A stretch of 64,000 nt of DNA, taken from NCBI GenBank assembly GCA_048594885.1, contig JBMDXB010000172.1:42117-106116 (forward strand), written 5' to 3'. Source of the stretch: JBMDXB01 sp048594885 (GTDB lineage Bacteria; Acidobacteriota; Vicinamibacteria; Vicinamibacterales; 2-12-FULL-66-21). The first letter of the stretch is position 1. Every line of letters starts with the position of its first letter. This document shows positions 45,597-54,602 of this stretch, in pieces. The position numbers and the translations under genes are program-made. The notes under the pieces are model-generated. The model was not told the DNA's origin, ran no database searches, and worked only from the letters and a program-made list of their open reading frames with translations.

Positions 45597-46874
45597 TCAT
45601 GCGGCTTCGCTCGGTGGCGCCTTCGTCACCAGCACCTCGACAGCCGTAGCCTTGTGTTCGGGTGCGAGGTGTGCGTACCGCAGCGCCATCGCGATCGATT
45701 TGTGACCAAGCAATTCGCGGACGGTATTGAGGTCGACCGCCGCCATCACCAGTTTGCTTGCGAACGTGTGCCGAAGGTCGTGGAACCGGAACGCCTTGAC
45801 GAGCGCTGCGTTCAGAACGCCAGTCCACGCCTTCCGGATATAGGCGAGCGCTGTCATTTCCTCTGAACTTGGAAATACAAACGCCTCGGCTTCGTACGAG
45901 GCTGGCCTCCAGGCGGCGGCGACCGTAGCCGCCTCGGTGTTCAGCGGCACGTGGCGCGTTTGGCCGGTCTTTGCTTCTTCGCCTCGAACGGTGAGTACTC
46001 GCCGCTCGAGCTCCACGTCGCGCCAACGCAGGCGAAGCAGCTCGCCGCGTCGAAGCCCGGTATTCAACGCGAGCAAGACAAGCGGCGTGACGTGGTCGGT
46101 GTACGTGCCGTACGGCGGGAACTCCTCACGGTCCCGTTCGCGACGCCAGGCGTTCTCAGATTCACGTCCGGTACGCCGTCTGTTGTCGCGCGCGACCAGC
46201 GCCGCTCTGAGACGCGCCTCTTCGCCGGCGGACAGGTAGCGCACGATCGCGTTCTCGTCGGCCGCCCGTCGCCTGATCTTGCCCAGCGGCATCGACGGGA
46301 CGATGCCCCATTCAGTGGCCCGGTTGAGCGCCGCGCGCAGCGCGGCGACATTGTTGTGAATGGTGACGCGGGAGACCTCGCGGGACTTCAACCTGGCCGG
46401 CGCGTCGTCGCCGGCATGACGGTATCGACGCGTCGTGCGCCAGCGATCGACGCGCGCCGTCGTGAAGTCGGTGAGCTTCAGATCCAGCAGGTCGCGGAAC
46501 GCCGATCGAATCCGCTCGACCTGGCCTGTGCGTTTCCCGTACGTCGCCTTCATCCACGGCTCGTACGTCTCGTCCAGGAACTTCCGCAGCGTCATGCCAG
46601 ACGCGGCATTGCGTCGCGGAATCGCCTCGCTGAGCGCGGCTTGCGCCCGACGCCGTTGCGCGGCCCCGCGGGCGTCCGCGAGGGAGACCTCGTCCAACCG
46701 GCCGAGTGTGAGCCATCTCCGGCTCGCAAGTTGAACCCGCCACGAGTGGACGCCTGAGGGACGTGCCCGTAGCACGAACCCCGGCAGCTTCGGGTCGCGG
46801 TAGTCGACCGCGTCAGACGGCGGCCGAAGGCGGAGTTGACGAACAAGTTCGGCCGAGATCGTGGACTGCGACAT
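45597..46874 (-). CDS. int: Tyrosine recombinase/integrase of element 1
   Basis: The protein is 425 residues from the ATG at 46,874 (MSQSTISAELV). An N-terminal DUF4102-like arm-binding region includes PKLPGFVLRARPSGVHSWRV. A SAM-like core-binding domain spans about 90-190. The catalytic domain has Arg in NTGLRRGELLRLRW, Lys in EEAKTGQTRHVPL, His-x-x-Arg in FHDLRHTFASKL, His in ELLGHKSIAMALRYAHL and the nucleophile Tyr within that segment. The start of the gene faces the right core CTTCTAA at 47,061, 187 bp away. It should integrate into tRNA-Arg(TCT) at the anticodon loop. Confidence 0.93.
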   Translation of the reverse strand: MSQSTISAELVRQLRLRPPSDAVDYRDPKLPGFVLRARPSGVHSWRVQLASRRWLTLGRLDEVSLADARGAAQRRRAQAALSEAIPRRNAASGMTLRKFLDETYEPWMKATYGKRTGQVERIRSAFRDLLDLKLTDFTTARVDRWRTTRRYRHAGDDAPARLKSREVSRVTIHNNVAALRAALNRATEWGIVPSMPLGKIRRRAADENAIVRYLSAGEEARLRAALVARDNRRRTGRESENAWRRERDREEFPPYGTYTDHVTPLVLLALNTGLRRGELLRLRWRDVELERRVLTVRGEEAKTGQTRHVPLNTEAATVAAAWRPASYEAEAFVFPSSEEMTALAYIRKAWTGVLNAALVKAFRFHDLRHTFASKLVMAAVDLNTVRELLGHKSIAMALRYAHLAPEHKATAVEVLVTKAPPSEAA

Positions 46875-46914
46875 GACGTTCGCTCCATGGGCCGAAGCGC
46901 ATCCCGCCAGGCTG

Positions 46915-46937
46915 AGGGGTGCAATAGGGGTGCGGCG
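46915..46937. repeat. Direct repeat, right copy (probable integrase arm-type site)
   Basis: 21/23 identical to 42,305-42,327. It lies just upstream of the integrase start and 124 bp inside the right core, so integrase bound here could also repress its own gene. Confidence 0.65.
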
Positions 46938-47060
46938 CTGTGAGAAGATGGCGCCAGGCGAACGGCGCACGGGCGGCTGGACGGCGACTAACGGCCGGAA
47001 TTGTCAGCGTTTTCGAGGCTCGCGATGGTCACCACTCATCGCGATGATCGCAAAGCGGGC

Positions 47061-47105
47061 CTTCTAAGCTCGGGGCCGCTGGTTTGAGTCCAGCCGGGCG
47101 CGCCA
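47061..47105 (+). pseudogene. Orphan 3' half of a tRNA-Arg(TCT) (right end of element 1)
   Basis: It starts with the anticodon loop CTTCTAA, then GCTCG, a variable loop, a perfect T-stem GCTGG/CCAGC around TTTGAGT, acceptor strand CGGGCGC, G and CCA. There is no matching 5' half upstream. Its stem strand pairs only imperfectly with TCGGC of the 42,196 half (one C-C mismatch, two wobbles). It fits a 3' half brought in by an earlier element and later displaced. Confidence 0.88.
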
Positions 47106-47298
47106 CTTCCCTCGTGTGAATCCCAACGCAGAGGTGACAGATTCAGCTCTCCTCGCTAGGCTGTGCAGCCTGGAGCGGAGAGACGATGGCCAAGCGGGGA
47201 CCAAGCACGCCTGACGGCGTGGCGGCGCGTTCGTGCACGCGGCGCGAAGGGACAGAGACGGCGAGGAGCGCCACCGCGATCAGGCCCGCCGCAGGAGG

Positions 47299-48066
47299 TC
47301 ACCCGCTGCGGAAGAGAGGCAGCGCGATATAGCCAGCCAGCAGCAGACGGTTCGCCAGCGGATGCCCGATCGCCAGCGGTGTAGTGTTCTGGCGCACGCG
47401 GAAGACGAGACCCAGACCGACCCCGAAGAGCAGGCGGCGCGGGAAGCCCGGCGGATCGAAGGCGTGCCAGGCATCCCAGAGGACCGCGGCCGCGAGCAGG
47501 GCGCCGTTGACTCCCATGAATCGCTGCAGGCGATTCTGCACGTAGCCCCGGAAGAAGATCTCTTCGGGGGCTTCCACCCAGATAACGAGCAGGAGGAGCG
47601 CGAGGTTCAGACCGGCGAGCTGTGGATCCGGAGTCAACGGCGGCGCAACGAACGTAGGCGGCAGGCCAAGGGACGCGATCCATCGGCCGAGCGGCGCGTA
47701 CACGAAGCGGCCGAGCACGAGAATCTCGAGTGCGTTCAGGAACGCCAGCAGGACAAAGAGGAGACCGATTCCCGGCCAGTCGATCGGTCCGAGCTTGAAG
47801 AACGCGCGGACGTTCGTCGGCCGTTCCAGCGCGACGACCGCGACGACGAGCACCATCGTCCCGAGGCCGAACAGAAGCGTTCGTGCGATGAATGCGATGT
47901 AAGCGGCCTCTCCGCGATCCAGGCCGGGAAATGCGCTTTCAACGACCTGCTGGATTCCCGCGACGAGAGGCCCCCAGTTCACGATCACGCCAAACAGCGC
48001 TGACGCAGCGGTAAGGAGCACCACACGAAGCGCGAGACGCCGGCCGTCAGGATCTCGAAATGGCAT
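47299..48066 (-). CDS. CPBP family intramembrane metalloprotease
   Basis: The protein is 255 residues from the ATG at 48,066 (an upstream in-frame ATG at 48,150 would add 28 Arg-rich residues). Six or more membrane helices are seen. The Abi/CPBP motifs are EAPEEIFFRGYVQNRL (EE-x3-R), then LWDAWHAF and a later HPLANRLLL supplying His ligands. Relatives process prenylated or bacteriocin-related peptides, or serve in immunity and envelope maintenance. It stands alone in this segment; no bacteriocin gene is seen nearby. Confidence 0.88.
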   Translation of the reverse strand: MPFRDPDGRRLALRVVLLTAASALFGVIVNWGPLVAGIQQVVESAFPGLDRGEAAYIAFIARTLLFGLGTMVLVVAVVALERPTNVRAFFKLGPIDWPGIGLLFVLLAFLNALEILVLGRFVYAPLGRWIASLGLPPTFVAPPLTPDPQLAGLNLALLLLVIWVEAPEEIFFRGYVQNRLQRFMGVNGALLAAAVLWDAWHAFDPPGFPRRLLFGVGLGLVFRVRQNTTPLAIGHPLANRLLLAGYIALPLFRSG

Positions 48067-48231
48067 TGGAGCGGATGCGCGATGCCGACGGAGTTGCGGC
48101 GGCGATCGTAGCATCACGGTCGCGGTCGGCGCCCGTTTCGTTTTCGGCATTCGGCATGCGTCTGCCGCCTCGTCAGGCCAAACGGCCAGAAGGCCGGCAG
48201 GCCGGATGCGGCGGGAACCGGCTGCGCGGCG

Positions 48232-50439
48232 TCAATACCGCAGCAGGTAACTGGCCTTCACGAACACCTGCCGGCCTGTCGCGAAAGTCGGAACCGCGGA
48301 GAGCTGCAGATGGAGCGGCAGGGAGAGATCGAGCGGGTTCTCGCGCCGCTCCGTGTAGCCGACGTAGACGGCGGTACCGGGGTGCAGCAGCCAGGTCATG
48401 AGCAGATCGCCCGTCAGGCGCCTCGTCGACAGGTACGTGCCGCAGGCGGCGCATGCGTTCGACAGCGACACCGCGAGCGGGTTGGGCGAGACGCGGTGAT
48501 AATCGACGATCGCGCGGAGCGACAGCTCGCGCGTGAGCTGAACGTTCAGTTTCGAGCGGAACAGACGATCGTCGAAGACGTTCGCCAGGCGCGTATACAT
48601 GTACGTGTTGGCGACGCTGATGCCGTGCGTTGGCCGGAGCGTGGCCGCCGCGCTGACGGAGTTCGCGTCGGCAAGAAACGGAGACAAGCCGCGCGCCGGG
48701 TAGTAGTTCACGGCCGTCCCCCAGCCGTAATCAACATTCAACTCGAGCCAGTGCAGCCGCTTCGTGTCGATGCCGCAGTCCGTGTAGTGGCGGCGGAAAC
48801 CTGTCGAAAGAAACAACTCGTACGCGTTCACATGCCGGCAGCCCATCCCGGTGGGCCCGCGGACGTCGCCGCCAAAGCTGACGTCCACGATGCGATCTTG
48901 GATTTCCCCGTCGCGGTTCCAATTGAGCGAGGCCGTCACGTCGGGGCCGAACAACAGCACCGGGCCGGCGTCCGGTTTCCAGTAGTAGCGGAAATACTGC
49001 TCTGCCTTTCGTATATCGACGCGCGGAATGAAGCCGAGCTGCGACTCGAACCGTGGATCGTAGTCGGCGTAGCGCGCCGCGTACGCGGCGTGGCGCCCCG
49101 TGTAGGCCAGTTCGGCCCAGCCCGCAGGGCCTGACGAGCGGCCGCCATCCGGCCGGCGGGTGTCGCTGCCGGCGGCCTGCGCGTTGACCACCCAGTTCGG
49201 GCCGAGCGTGACGCGCGCGTCGACAGAGAATACCCGGTTCGACGCGGACGCGGCGTCGCGGCTGGTGAGCAGGACCCCGACTCTGGACCGGCTTGAGAAC
49301 TCGCGCTGCGCGCGCGCCACCGCGATGCCCGCCCGAGGCTCGCGATCGTCGTCGATCGCGAGTACGCCGAGGGCCCAGGGTCCGACCTTCCCCGTCAGGC
49401 GGGCGCCAAACCGCGGGTCGGCAATCCGTCGTGAAAAGAACAGATCGATCGGCGTCTGAAAGTAGCCGGCGTTCTCGATGAAGAAGGGACGCTTCTCGGG
49501 GAAGAACACCTCGAACCGCTGGTTGACCGTGACCTGCGGCTCGTCAGACTCGACCTGGCTGAAGTCGGGATTCAGGGTGAAGTCGAACGTCAGGGCATCT
49601 CGCACGACCATCTTGGCGTCCAGCCCCGGACGCGCCTCCGCTTCGTCGCGGAACTCGGAGCCTGCGGGCGTGAGCCGATCAAGGAACCGCGCGCCGGTGC
49701 CGGCGACGTAGGGGATGAACTGCACGTTGCGGCCGGGCGAGATCCCTTCCAGCCCTTCCAGCACGGCGAACTGGCGCGTCGTGCTTTCGATGCGCTCGGT
49801 GATGTATGGCCAGAACGACAGCTCGCCGTTCCGCTGCACCAGCCTCCCGATCGCGACGCCCCACCGCTGCGCCGGCGCGTCGGGAAAGCGCAGGCTTCTG
49901 AACGGAATCGCCATCCACGCCACGAAGCCGTCGGCGGTGAGACGCGCATCGGAGTACCACAGCGTGTCGAAGCTGAAATCGGGGTCCTGCCCTTCGGTGA
50001 CGATGGCGTCCTGCTGCACGCCGCGCGGGTTGACCAGGAACATGTAGAAGCGCTGGCGGTCGTGGAAGGTGTCGAGATCGATGCCGACGTTGTCGTCGGT
50101 GTCGATGTCCTCGCGCCTGGCGAGCCGCGCGCGAATCTTCTCCGGATCGTCCTTGCAGACGAAGACGACGTACAGGTTCTCCTCATCGTACGAGAGGTAG
50201 GCGGTCGTTTCCTGGCTCGCGGGCGTGCCGTCGTGCGGGACGTTCTGGCGGAAATCGCGGACGCGGACCTCGGCCTCGCGGCGGGTGCCCTCGACGAAAT
50301 CCTCGATGGCCGGCGGGCGGGATACGCGGGGGATGCGGAGGACGGGCGGTTCGGAGACAGGTGGTGGGGGCGACTGCGCGTACGCGCACGTGCAAAGCAC
50401 CAGTGACGCCGCCGCAGCCGCACTGGCCACCTTTCGCAT
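48232..50439 (-). CDS. DUF5916 family outer-membrane protein with N-terminal carbohydrate-binding-like domain
   Basis: A 735-residue protein with a signal peptide (residues 1-22). An N-terminal CBM9-like beta-sandwich (about 35-200: RIPRVSRPPAIEDFVEGTRRE...TTAYLSYDEENLYVVFVCKDD) precedes a long C-terminal region of alternating aromatic strands ending in FVKASYLLRY, an outer-membrane beta-barrel signature with terminal Tyr. The family is common in Acidobacteriota and Bacteroidota; function unknown, perhaps glycan uptake or binding. A broken second copy of its N-terminus lies at 53,361. Confidence 0.88.
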   Translation of the reverse strand: MRKVASAAAAASLVLCTCAYAQSPPPPVSEPPVLRIPRVSRPPAIEDFVEGTRREAEVRVRDFRQNVPHDGTPASQETTAYLSYDEENLYVVFVCKDDPEKIRARLARREDIDTDDNVGIDLDTFHDRQRFYMFLVNPRGVQQDAIVTEGQDPDFSFDTLWYSDARLTADGFVAWMAIPFRSLRFPDAPAQRWGVAIGRLVQRNGELSFWPYITERIESTTRQFAVLEGLEGISPGRNVQFIPYVAGTGARFLDRLTPAGSEFRDEAEARPGLDAKMVVRDALTFDFTLNPDFSQVESDEPQVTVNQRFEVFFPEKRPFFIENAGYFQTPIDLFFSRRIADPRFGARLTGKVGPWALGVLAIDDDREPRAGIAVARAQREFSSRSRVGVLLTSRDAASASNRVFSVDARVTLGPNWVVNAQAAGSDTRRPDGGRSSGPAGWAELAYTGRHAAYAARYADYDPRFESQLGFIPRVDIRKAEQYFRYYWKPDAGPVLLFGPDVTASLNWNRDGEIQDRIVDVSFGGDVRGPTGMGCRHVNAYELFLSTGFRRHYTDCGIDTKRLHWLELNVDYGWGTAVNYYPARGLSPFLADANSVSAAATLRPTHGISVANTYMYTRLANVFDDRLFRSKLNVQLTRELSLRAIVDYHRVSPNPLAVSLSNACAACGTYLSTRRLTGDLLMTWLLHPGTAVYVGYTERRENPLDLSLPLHLQLSAVPTFATGRQVFVKASYLLRY

Positions 50440-50474
50440 GTGACTCGATCGGCCTCAAGGCTAACGCGAAGGCA

Positions 50475-51194
50475 TCATTTTGTCAGCACGTAGATGACCC
50501 ACGGCGCGATCCGCGTCTCGTTCACCCACGCGTACGGCTCGTAGCCGGTCGCCAGCGGCCTCTCCGCGGCCGCCACGGTCAGCCCGGCGCGGGTGTAGAT
50601 CTCCCGGTACGTCTCGTCCGTGCAGAGGATGTCATCGACGGGCCGGGCATCCTCAATTGCGGTGTTGACGATGCGCACGATGTCGCCGCTTCTGGCCGCC
50701 TTGTTCTCCGGAAAGCCCGCCGTCGAAAAGGAGGCCCACTCGTGCACGTAGATCTCGGGCGATGACACCAGGTTGACGACGCACCCCGGCCGCTTGAGCA
50801 GGCGCGCCAGCCCCTGGAAGAGCGCCACCTTCCGGGCCGTGGTGGGAACGTTGTCGAACGTGAATGCCGAGAGCACGAGGTCAAAGGTCCGGGCGTGAAA
50901 CGCGCGCAGATCCCCGCCGCGGATGCGCCGATAGTCGCCGAACGGATCGATCGTTCTGGCTCTCTCGATCATGTCACCGGCGATGTCGACGCCGGTGACC
51001 TCGAAGCCGTGCTCGCGGAGGAACCGCGTGGACCGTCCTGCCCCACAACCGAAATCCAGCGCGACGTTTCCCCGGATATGCTCCCGCAGGATTCGAGGAA
51101 GGTCACGGTACGCGAGGTAGTAGGTGCCGGGAAATTCCAACTTGGAGTAGGCCTCGGCGAACCTTGCATCGTCGTACGCGTTCCTGAATGCCAC
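50475..51194 (-). CDS. SAM-dependent methyltransferase (class I)
   Basis: The protein is 239 residues from a GTG at 51,194 that is preceded by a GGGAGAAGG ribosome-binding-type stretch; another GTG at 51,206 is possible. The SAM-binding motif ALDFGCGAGRSTRFLREHGFEVTGVDIAGDMI is clear, followed by DLVLSAFTFDNVP and LLKRPGCVVNLVSSPEIY. The substrate is unknown. It is divergent from the MocR regulator gene, so it may be its target. The longer open frame upstream to 52,013 is antisense to that gene. Confidence 0.88.
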   Translation of the reverse strand: MAFRNAYDDARFAEAYSKLEFPGTYYLAYRDLPRILREHIRGNVALDFGCGAGRSTRFLREHGFEVTGVDIAGDMIERARTIDPFGDYRRIRGGDLRAFHARTFDLVLSAFTFDNVPTTARKVALFQGLARLLKRPGCVVNLVSSPEIYVHEWASFSTAGFPENKAARSGDIVRIVNTAIEDARPVDDILCTDETYREIYTRAGLTVAAAERPLATGYEPYAWVNETRIAPWVIYVLTK

Positions 51195-51419
51195 CCCTTC
51201 TCCCACCTGATATGACCTTGTTGCACCATAGCAGTCCGCCGGCCGCCTTCCGAGATCCAATCGGGCGGGCTTCCGACACGACCGCTTCGCATCGTCAGAA
51301 GTGGGAAATCGGATCGGTCCACAGGCAAAGAATTGGGTGGGGCAATACGTGACAGAATTGGTGCTTGGCATTGATCCAATTTGCTGTGATCCTGAGGCAG
51401 CCTTCCCAAGAGGCTCAGG

Positions 51420-52898
51420 ATGCTGATCTTGACGGTCGACAAAGGCGCCGCCACGCCGGCGTACCGGCAGATCTGCGAACGAGTGATCACGCTGGTGGAG
51501 TCGGGCGCACTCGCGCCCGGAGACCGGCTGCCCCCCAGCCGCGTCCTCGCGCAAACCGCGGGCATCCACCGGACGACCGTCATGCGGGCCTACGGAGAAC
51601 TGTGGGCTCTCGGCTATCTTGAAAGCCGCCCCGGCTCGTACTCCACGGTTCGCCGTCCGAGCCGAGGAGTCGCGCCGGAGGGGAGAGGGAGCGCCACCCT
51701 CATCGACTGGCAGGCGGCGAGCCGGCTTGGCGTGCGCCGCGCGACCAGCGACGCCCTCCTTCTCGCCCGTGATCATGTTGAGGCGCGGGGGATGATCGAT
51801 TTCGCGCGCCTGTCCGCCGATCCCCGGCTGTCGCCGGTGGACGAGATCCGGCGTTGCCTCAAACAGGTACTGTTGGAGAACGGCCCCGTGCTCCTGGACT
51901 ACGGCGACCCTGCGGGGTACCGACCGCTCCGCGAGACGCTGGTCCGCCGCATGCGCGTCCACGGCATCACGGTGTCTACCGACGAGGTGCTCATCACCTG
52001 CGGCGCGCAGCACGGACTGGATCTCGTGTTGCGGCTGCTAACGCGGCCCGGGGATCGCGTGGTGACCGAGTCCCCCTCGTACGCCTCGGCGTTGTCCCTC
52101 TTTCGACTCCACGAACTGCGCCTTCAGGCGATCCCCATGCGGCCCGACGGCATGGACCTGGATGCGCTGGAGGCCGCGCTCAAACAGACTCGCCCCGCGC
52201 TGGTTTACACGATCCCGAACTTCCAGAACCCCACCGGCCTGACGACCAGCCAGGCGCACCGCGAGCGCCTGCTCGCGATGTGCGAGGCGTGCGGCGTGCC
52301 GATCTTCGAGGACGGTTTCGAGGAAGAGCTGAAGTACTTCGGCAAGGCGGTGCTGCCGATCAAGTCGATGGACACCCACGGCATCGTCATCTACGCCGGC
52401 ACGATATCGAAGATCGTCTTCTCCGGCTTGCGCATCGGCTGGATTGCGGCGCCCCGCGCGTGTGTCGATCGGCTCGCCGCGATTCACCGAGCGTCCTGCC
52501 TGAGCGGCAATCTCCTGGCACAGGCGGCGGTCGAACGGTTCTGCAGCTCCGGAGGGTACGAGGCATATCTCAGGCGGACGCGCGCGCTGTATCGGAAGCG
52601 CATGCAGACGATGCTGAGGAGCCTGAAGCAGTTCGTTCCGCGCGGAGTGGAGTGGACGGAGCCGGCCGGCGGATACACGCTGTGGGTACGCGTGAACGCC
52701 GGCCGCGGTACCGACGAGAAGCTTTACGAGCGCTTGTTGCAGACAGGCGTGAAGGTCGCGTCGGGTGCCGCGTTCTTCCCGACCGCCCCGCGCGGACGAC
52801 CGCAGTTCCGTCTCTCGATTGCGTGCGTCACGGATGAGGAGATCGTCGAAGGCTGCCGCCGGCTCGGCCGCGCACTTCAGAACGCGATCGAACGGTAA
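51420..52898 (+). CDS. MocR-type (GntR + aminotransferase) transcriptional regulator
   Basis: A 492-residue protein. The N-terminal GntR winged helix (about 10-75) includes GDRLPPSRVLAQTAGIHRTTVMRAYGELWALGYLESRPG. The C-terminal fold-type I PLP domain includes DYGDPAGYRPLRETL, TIPNFQNPTGLT and the Schiff-base Lys in TISKIVFSGLRIGW. MocR proteins sense PLP-linked amines. The 225-bp divergent region to the methyltransferase gene should hold its operator. The cupin gene follows 79 bp downstream. Confidence 0.93.
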   Translation: MLILTVDKGAATPAYRQICERVITLVESGALAPGDRLPPSRVLAQTAGIHRTTVMRAYGELWALGYLESRPGSYSTVRRPSRGVAPEGRGSATLIDWQAASRLGVRRATSDALLLARDHVEARGMIDFARLSADPRLSPVDEIRRCLKQVLLENGPVLLDYGDPAGYRPLRETLVRRMRVHGITVSTDEVLITCGAQHGLDLVLRLLTRPGDRVVTESPSYASALSLFRLHELRLQAIPMRPDGMDLDALEAALKQTRPALVYTIPNFQNPTGLTTSQAHRERLLAMCEACGVPIFEDGFEEELKYFGKAVLPIKSMDTHGIVIYAGTISKIVFSGLRIGWIAAPRACVDRLAAIHRASCLSGNLLAQAAVERFCSSGGYEAYLRRTRALYRKRMQTMLRSLKQFVPRGVEWTEPAGGYTLWVRVNAGRGTDEKLYERLLQTGVKVASGAAFFPTAPRGRPQFRLSIACVTDEEIVEGCRRLGRALQNAIER

Positions 52899-52977
52899 GG
52901 GCCTGTCGGCGCAGTGTCGCGCGGAGGATGGCCAGCGGGCGGCGAGGTGTAATTCCGATGGAGGAGGTGAGATCCCG

Positions 52978-53355
52978 ATGAAGACCGACTATTTCCCCAG
53001 CCTTCCGGAGGCCCCTCGCTTGAGACCGGTGCCGGGTCTCGAAACAACCGTCCTCACCGGTCGACATGGCGAGCGGATGATGATGGTCCTGAACGCCACG
53101 CAGCCGGGCTGCACGGTCCCGATGCATACGCATCCACACGAGCAGATTGGGATGGTGTATTCGGGTTCGGCGCTGCTGCGGATCGGCGGTGAGGAGCGCG
53201 TGGTTGTGAAAGGGGACTTCTACTGCATCCCTTCCAGTGTCGCGCACGGCGATACGTGCCTGGGAGACGAGCCGTTCGTCATGCTCGACATCTTCTATCC
53301 GGTGCGCGAAGATTTTCTGGCCGCCATCGGCCAGCCATCGCAGGCCGCCGGTTGA
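52978..53355 (+). CDS. Small cupin-domain protein
   Basis: A 125-residue protein with an excellent ribosome binding site (GGAGGTG) 8-9 bp before the ATG. A single cupin barrel: metal motif 1 in CTVPMHTHPHEQIGMVYSG and motif 2 in GDFYCIPSSVAHGD. Such proteins bind metal and small ligands or act as sugar or amino-acid isomerases/dioxygenases. It lies downstream of the MocR gene and may be regulated by it. The end YPVREDFLAAIG is typical of the short cupin group. Confidence 0.88.
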   Translation: MKTDYFPSLPEAPRLRPVPGLETTVLTGRHGERMMMVLNATQPGCTVPMHTHPHEQIGMVYSGSALLRIGGEERVVVKGDFYCIPSSVAHGDTCLGDEPFVMLDIFYPVREDFLAAIGQPSQAAG

Positions 53356-53360
53356 GGCAC

Positions 53361-53635
53361 ATGCGCGAACGTCTGCGCTTGACACCGCTCGCACGCATCT
53401 TCGTCATCGTGGCAATGGTGCACGCCGTCGGCGCCCGGCAGACGGTGGCGCAGATGAATACGGGCGCTGACGTCCTGCGTATTCCCGCGGTGACGCGAGC
53501 TCCGACGCTCGAGAACTTCATCACCGGAGAGCCGCGCGAAGCGAAGGCACGCGAGACCGGCTTTCGGCAGAGTGCGAGCCCGTTGATGGTGTCGCGGCGA
53601 GTCAGGACACTGTCCCCTACCTACTGCGGTTCTGA
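53361..53635 (+). pseudogene. Truncated, frameshifted DUF5916 N-terminal remnant
   Basis: It starts with its own signal peptide (LARIFVIVAMVHAVGARQTVAQ), then DVLRIPAVTRAPTLENFITGEPREAKARETGFRQS, clearly homologous to the first 60 residues of the DUF5916 protein at 48,232-50,439. After FRQ the frame is lost by one base. The other frame continues EPVDGVAASQDTVPYLLRF to a stop at 53,635, where about 650 residues of the family are simply missing. A decayed paralogue rather than a working gene. Confidence 0.8.
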
Positions 53636-53732
53636 CCGATTTGTCTAACCGATTCACGTCACGAACCGGTCGGATCGGAAGATCGGACGATCGGATCTCC
53701 ACACAACCCCGGCTTCACTGTACGGTCCGGGC

Positions 53733-54602
53733 ATGAAGCGCGACGCACAGCCACTCGCGAGCGACGCGGTCATCCGGGGCTTTACGCGCGGGGATGTGGA
53801 CTTTGCCATCGCTCGATGTGCGCTGGAAGGATGGACCACGTCCCGGCGCTGGTTCGAGCTGTTCCTGTCGCTCGATCCGGCGGGCAGTCTGATCGCCGAA
53901 GTGGACAGCGCACCGGTCGGTCTGATCACGGCGATCCGCTACGCGCGGACCGCGTGGATTGGGAACCTGCTCGTGTCGCCCGATTGCCGACGCCACGGGA
54001 TCGGCACCCGCCTGATGTGCTGGGTGCTCGGCCAGATCACGGCCGCGGGGATCGCAACGGTCCGGCTCGATGCGGATCCGCCCGGGATGAACATCTACCG
54101 GCGCCTTGGATTCGTGGAGGAGTTCGAGTCGCTGCGCTTCTGCCGCCGTGCGTCTCGCGCGTCTGCGCCGACATCCGCCGTTCCGCTGACCGCCTCAAGC
54201 CTCGACGCCGTTGCCACGCTCGATCACGCCGTCTTCGGGGACGACCGCTCGCCCCTGATCCGCGCGCTGTTCGGGCACGCGGAAGCAGCGCTCTCCGTGA
54301 GTCGCGACGATGCTATCGCCGGATACGTCCTGGTTATCCCGACGACGACCGGCGTTCACATCGGGCCGTGTGTCGCGGAGGATGCAAGCATCGCCGCCGA
54401 GCTCCTGCGCGGCGCCCTGCATGCCGGGCGCGGACGCTCCGTCACCATCGGTATGCCGGCGTCCAACAGGGCGGGCGCGGCGCTGCTGCGATCGCTCGGG
54501 TTCGCGCCGACCGCCCCGAGCGTCCGCATGGTGCGAGGTCGGGCCACGCACTACGGTACTCCGGAGCGCGTGTTCGCCGTCGTGAGCGGCGCCTTCGGGT
54601 AG
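53733..54602 (+). CDS. Tandem GNAT-domain acetyltransferase
   Basis: A 289-residue protein with two GNAT folds. The first (about 10-145) has IGNLLVSPDCRRHGIGTRLMCWVL, the acetyl-CoA-binding (R/Q)xxGx(G/A) motif, and PPGMNIYRRLGFVEEFE. The second (about 150-285) is a divergent GNAT of the type often following it, ending SNRAGAALLRSLGFAPT. It acetylates an unknown amine substrate. It is the last gene before the orphan tRNA 3' half. Confidence 0.9.
   Translation: MKRDAQPLASDAVIRGFTRGDVDFAIARCALEGWTTSRRWFELFLSLDPAGSLIAEVDSAPVGLITAIRYARTAWIGNLLVSPDCRRHGIGTRLMCWVLGQITAAGIATVRLDADPPGMNIYRRLGFVEEFESLRFCRRASRASAPTSAVPLTASSLDAVATLDHAVFGDDRSPLIRALFGHAEAALSVSRDDAIAGYVLVIPTTTGVHIGPCVAEDASIAAELLRGALHAGRGRSVTIGMPASNRAGAALLRSLGFAPTAPSVRMVRGRATHYGTPERVFAVVSGAFG

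Larger units (their letters stand above)
42235..47060. mobile_element. Integrated element 1 (integrase-bearing, carries its own tRNA-Arg)
   Basis: It is bounded by anticodon-loop cores CTTCTAA at 42,228-42,234 and 47,061-47,067. Joining the two ends gives GGGCCTT, a 7-bp spacer and AAGGCCC, a perfect inverted repeat as expected for an attP core. A 23-bp direct repeat (21 identical) lies inside each end, at 42,305-42,327 and 46,915-46,937, and could be arm-type integrase sites. It contains an intact tRNA-Arg(TCT), a frameshifted DUF1905/YdeI gene, YdeI, DinB, an SRPBCC/ArsR pair and a tyrosine integrase. The cargo has no obvious mobility function beyond the integrase. Confidence 0.75.

Noticed and set aside
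53590..53640. AGGACACTGTCCCC-like sequence suspected as an insertion-sequence end
   Set aside because: In the shifted frame it codes the normal DUF5916 continuation (GVAASQDTVPYL), so it is part of the gene remnant.
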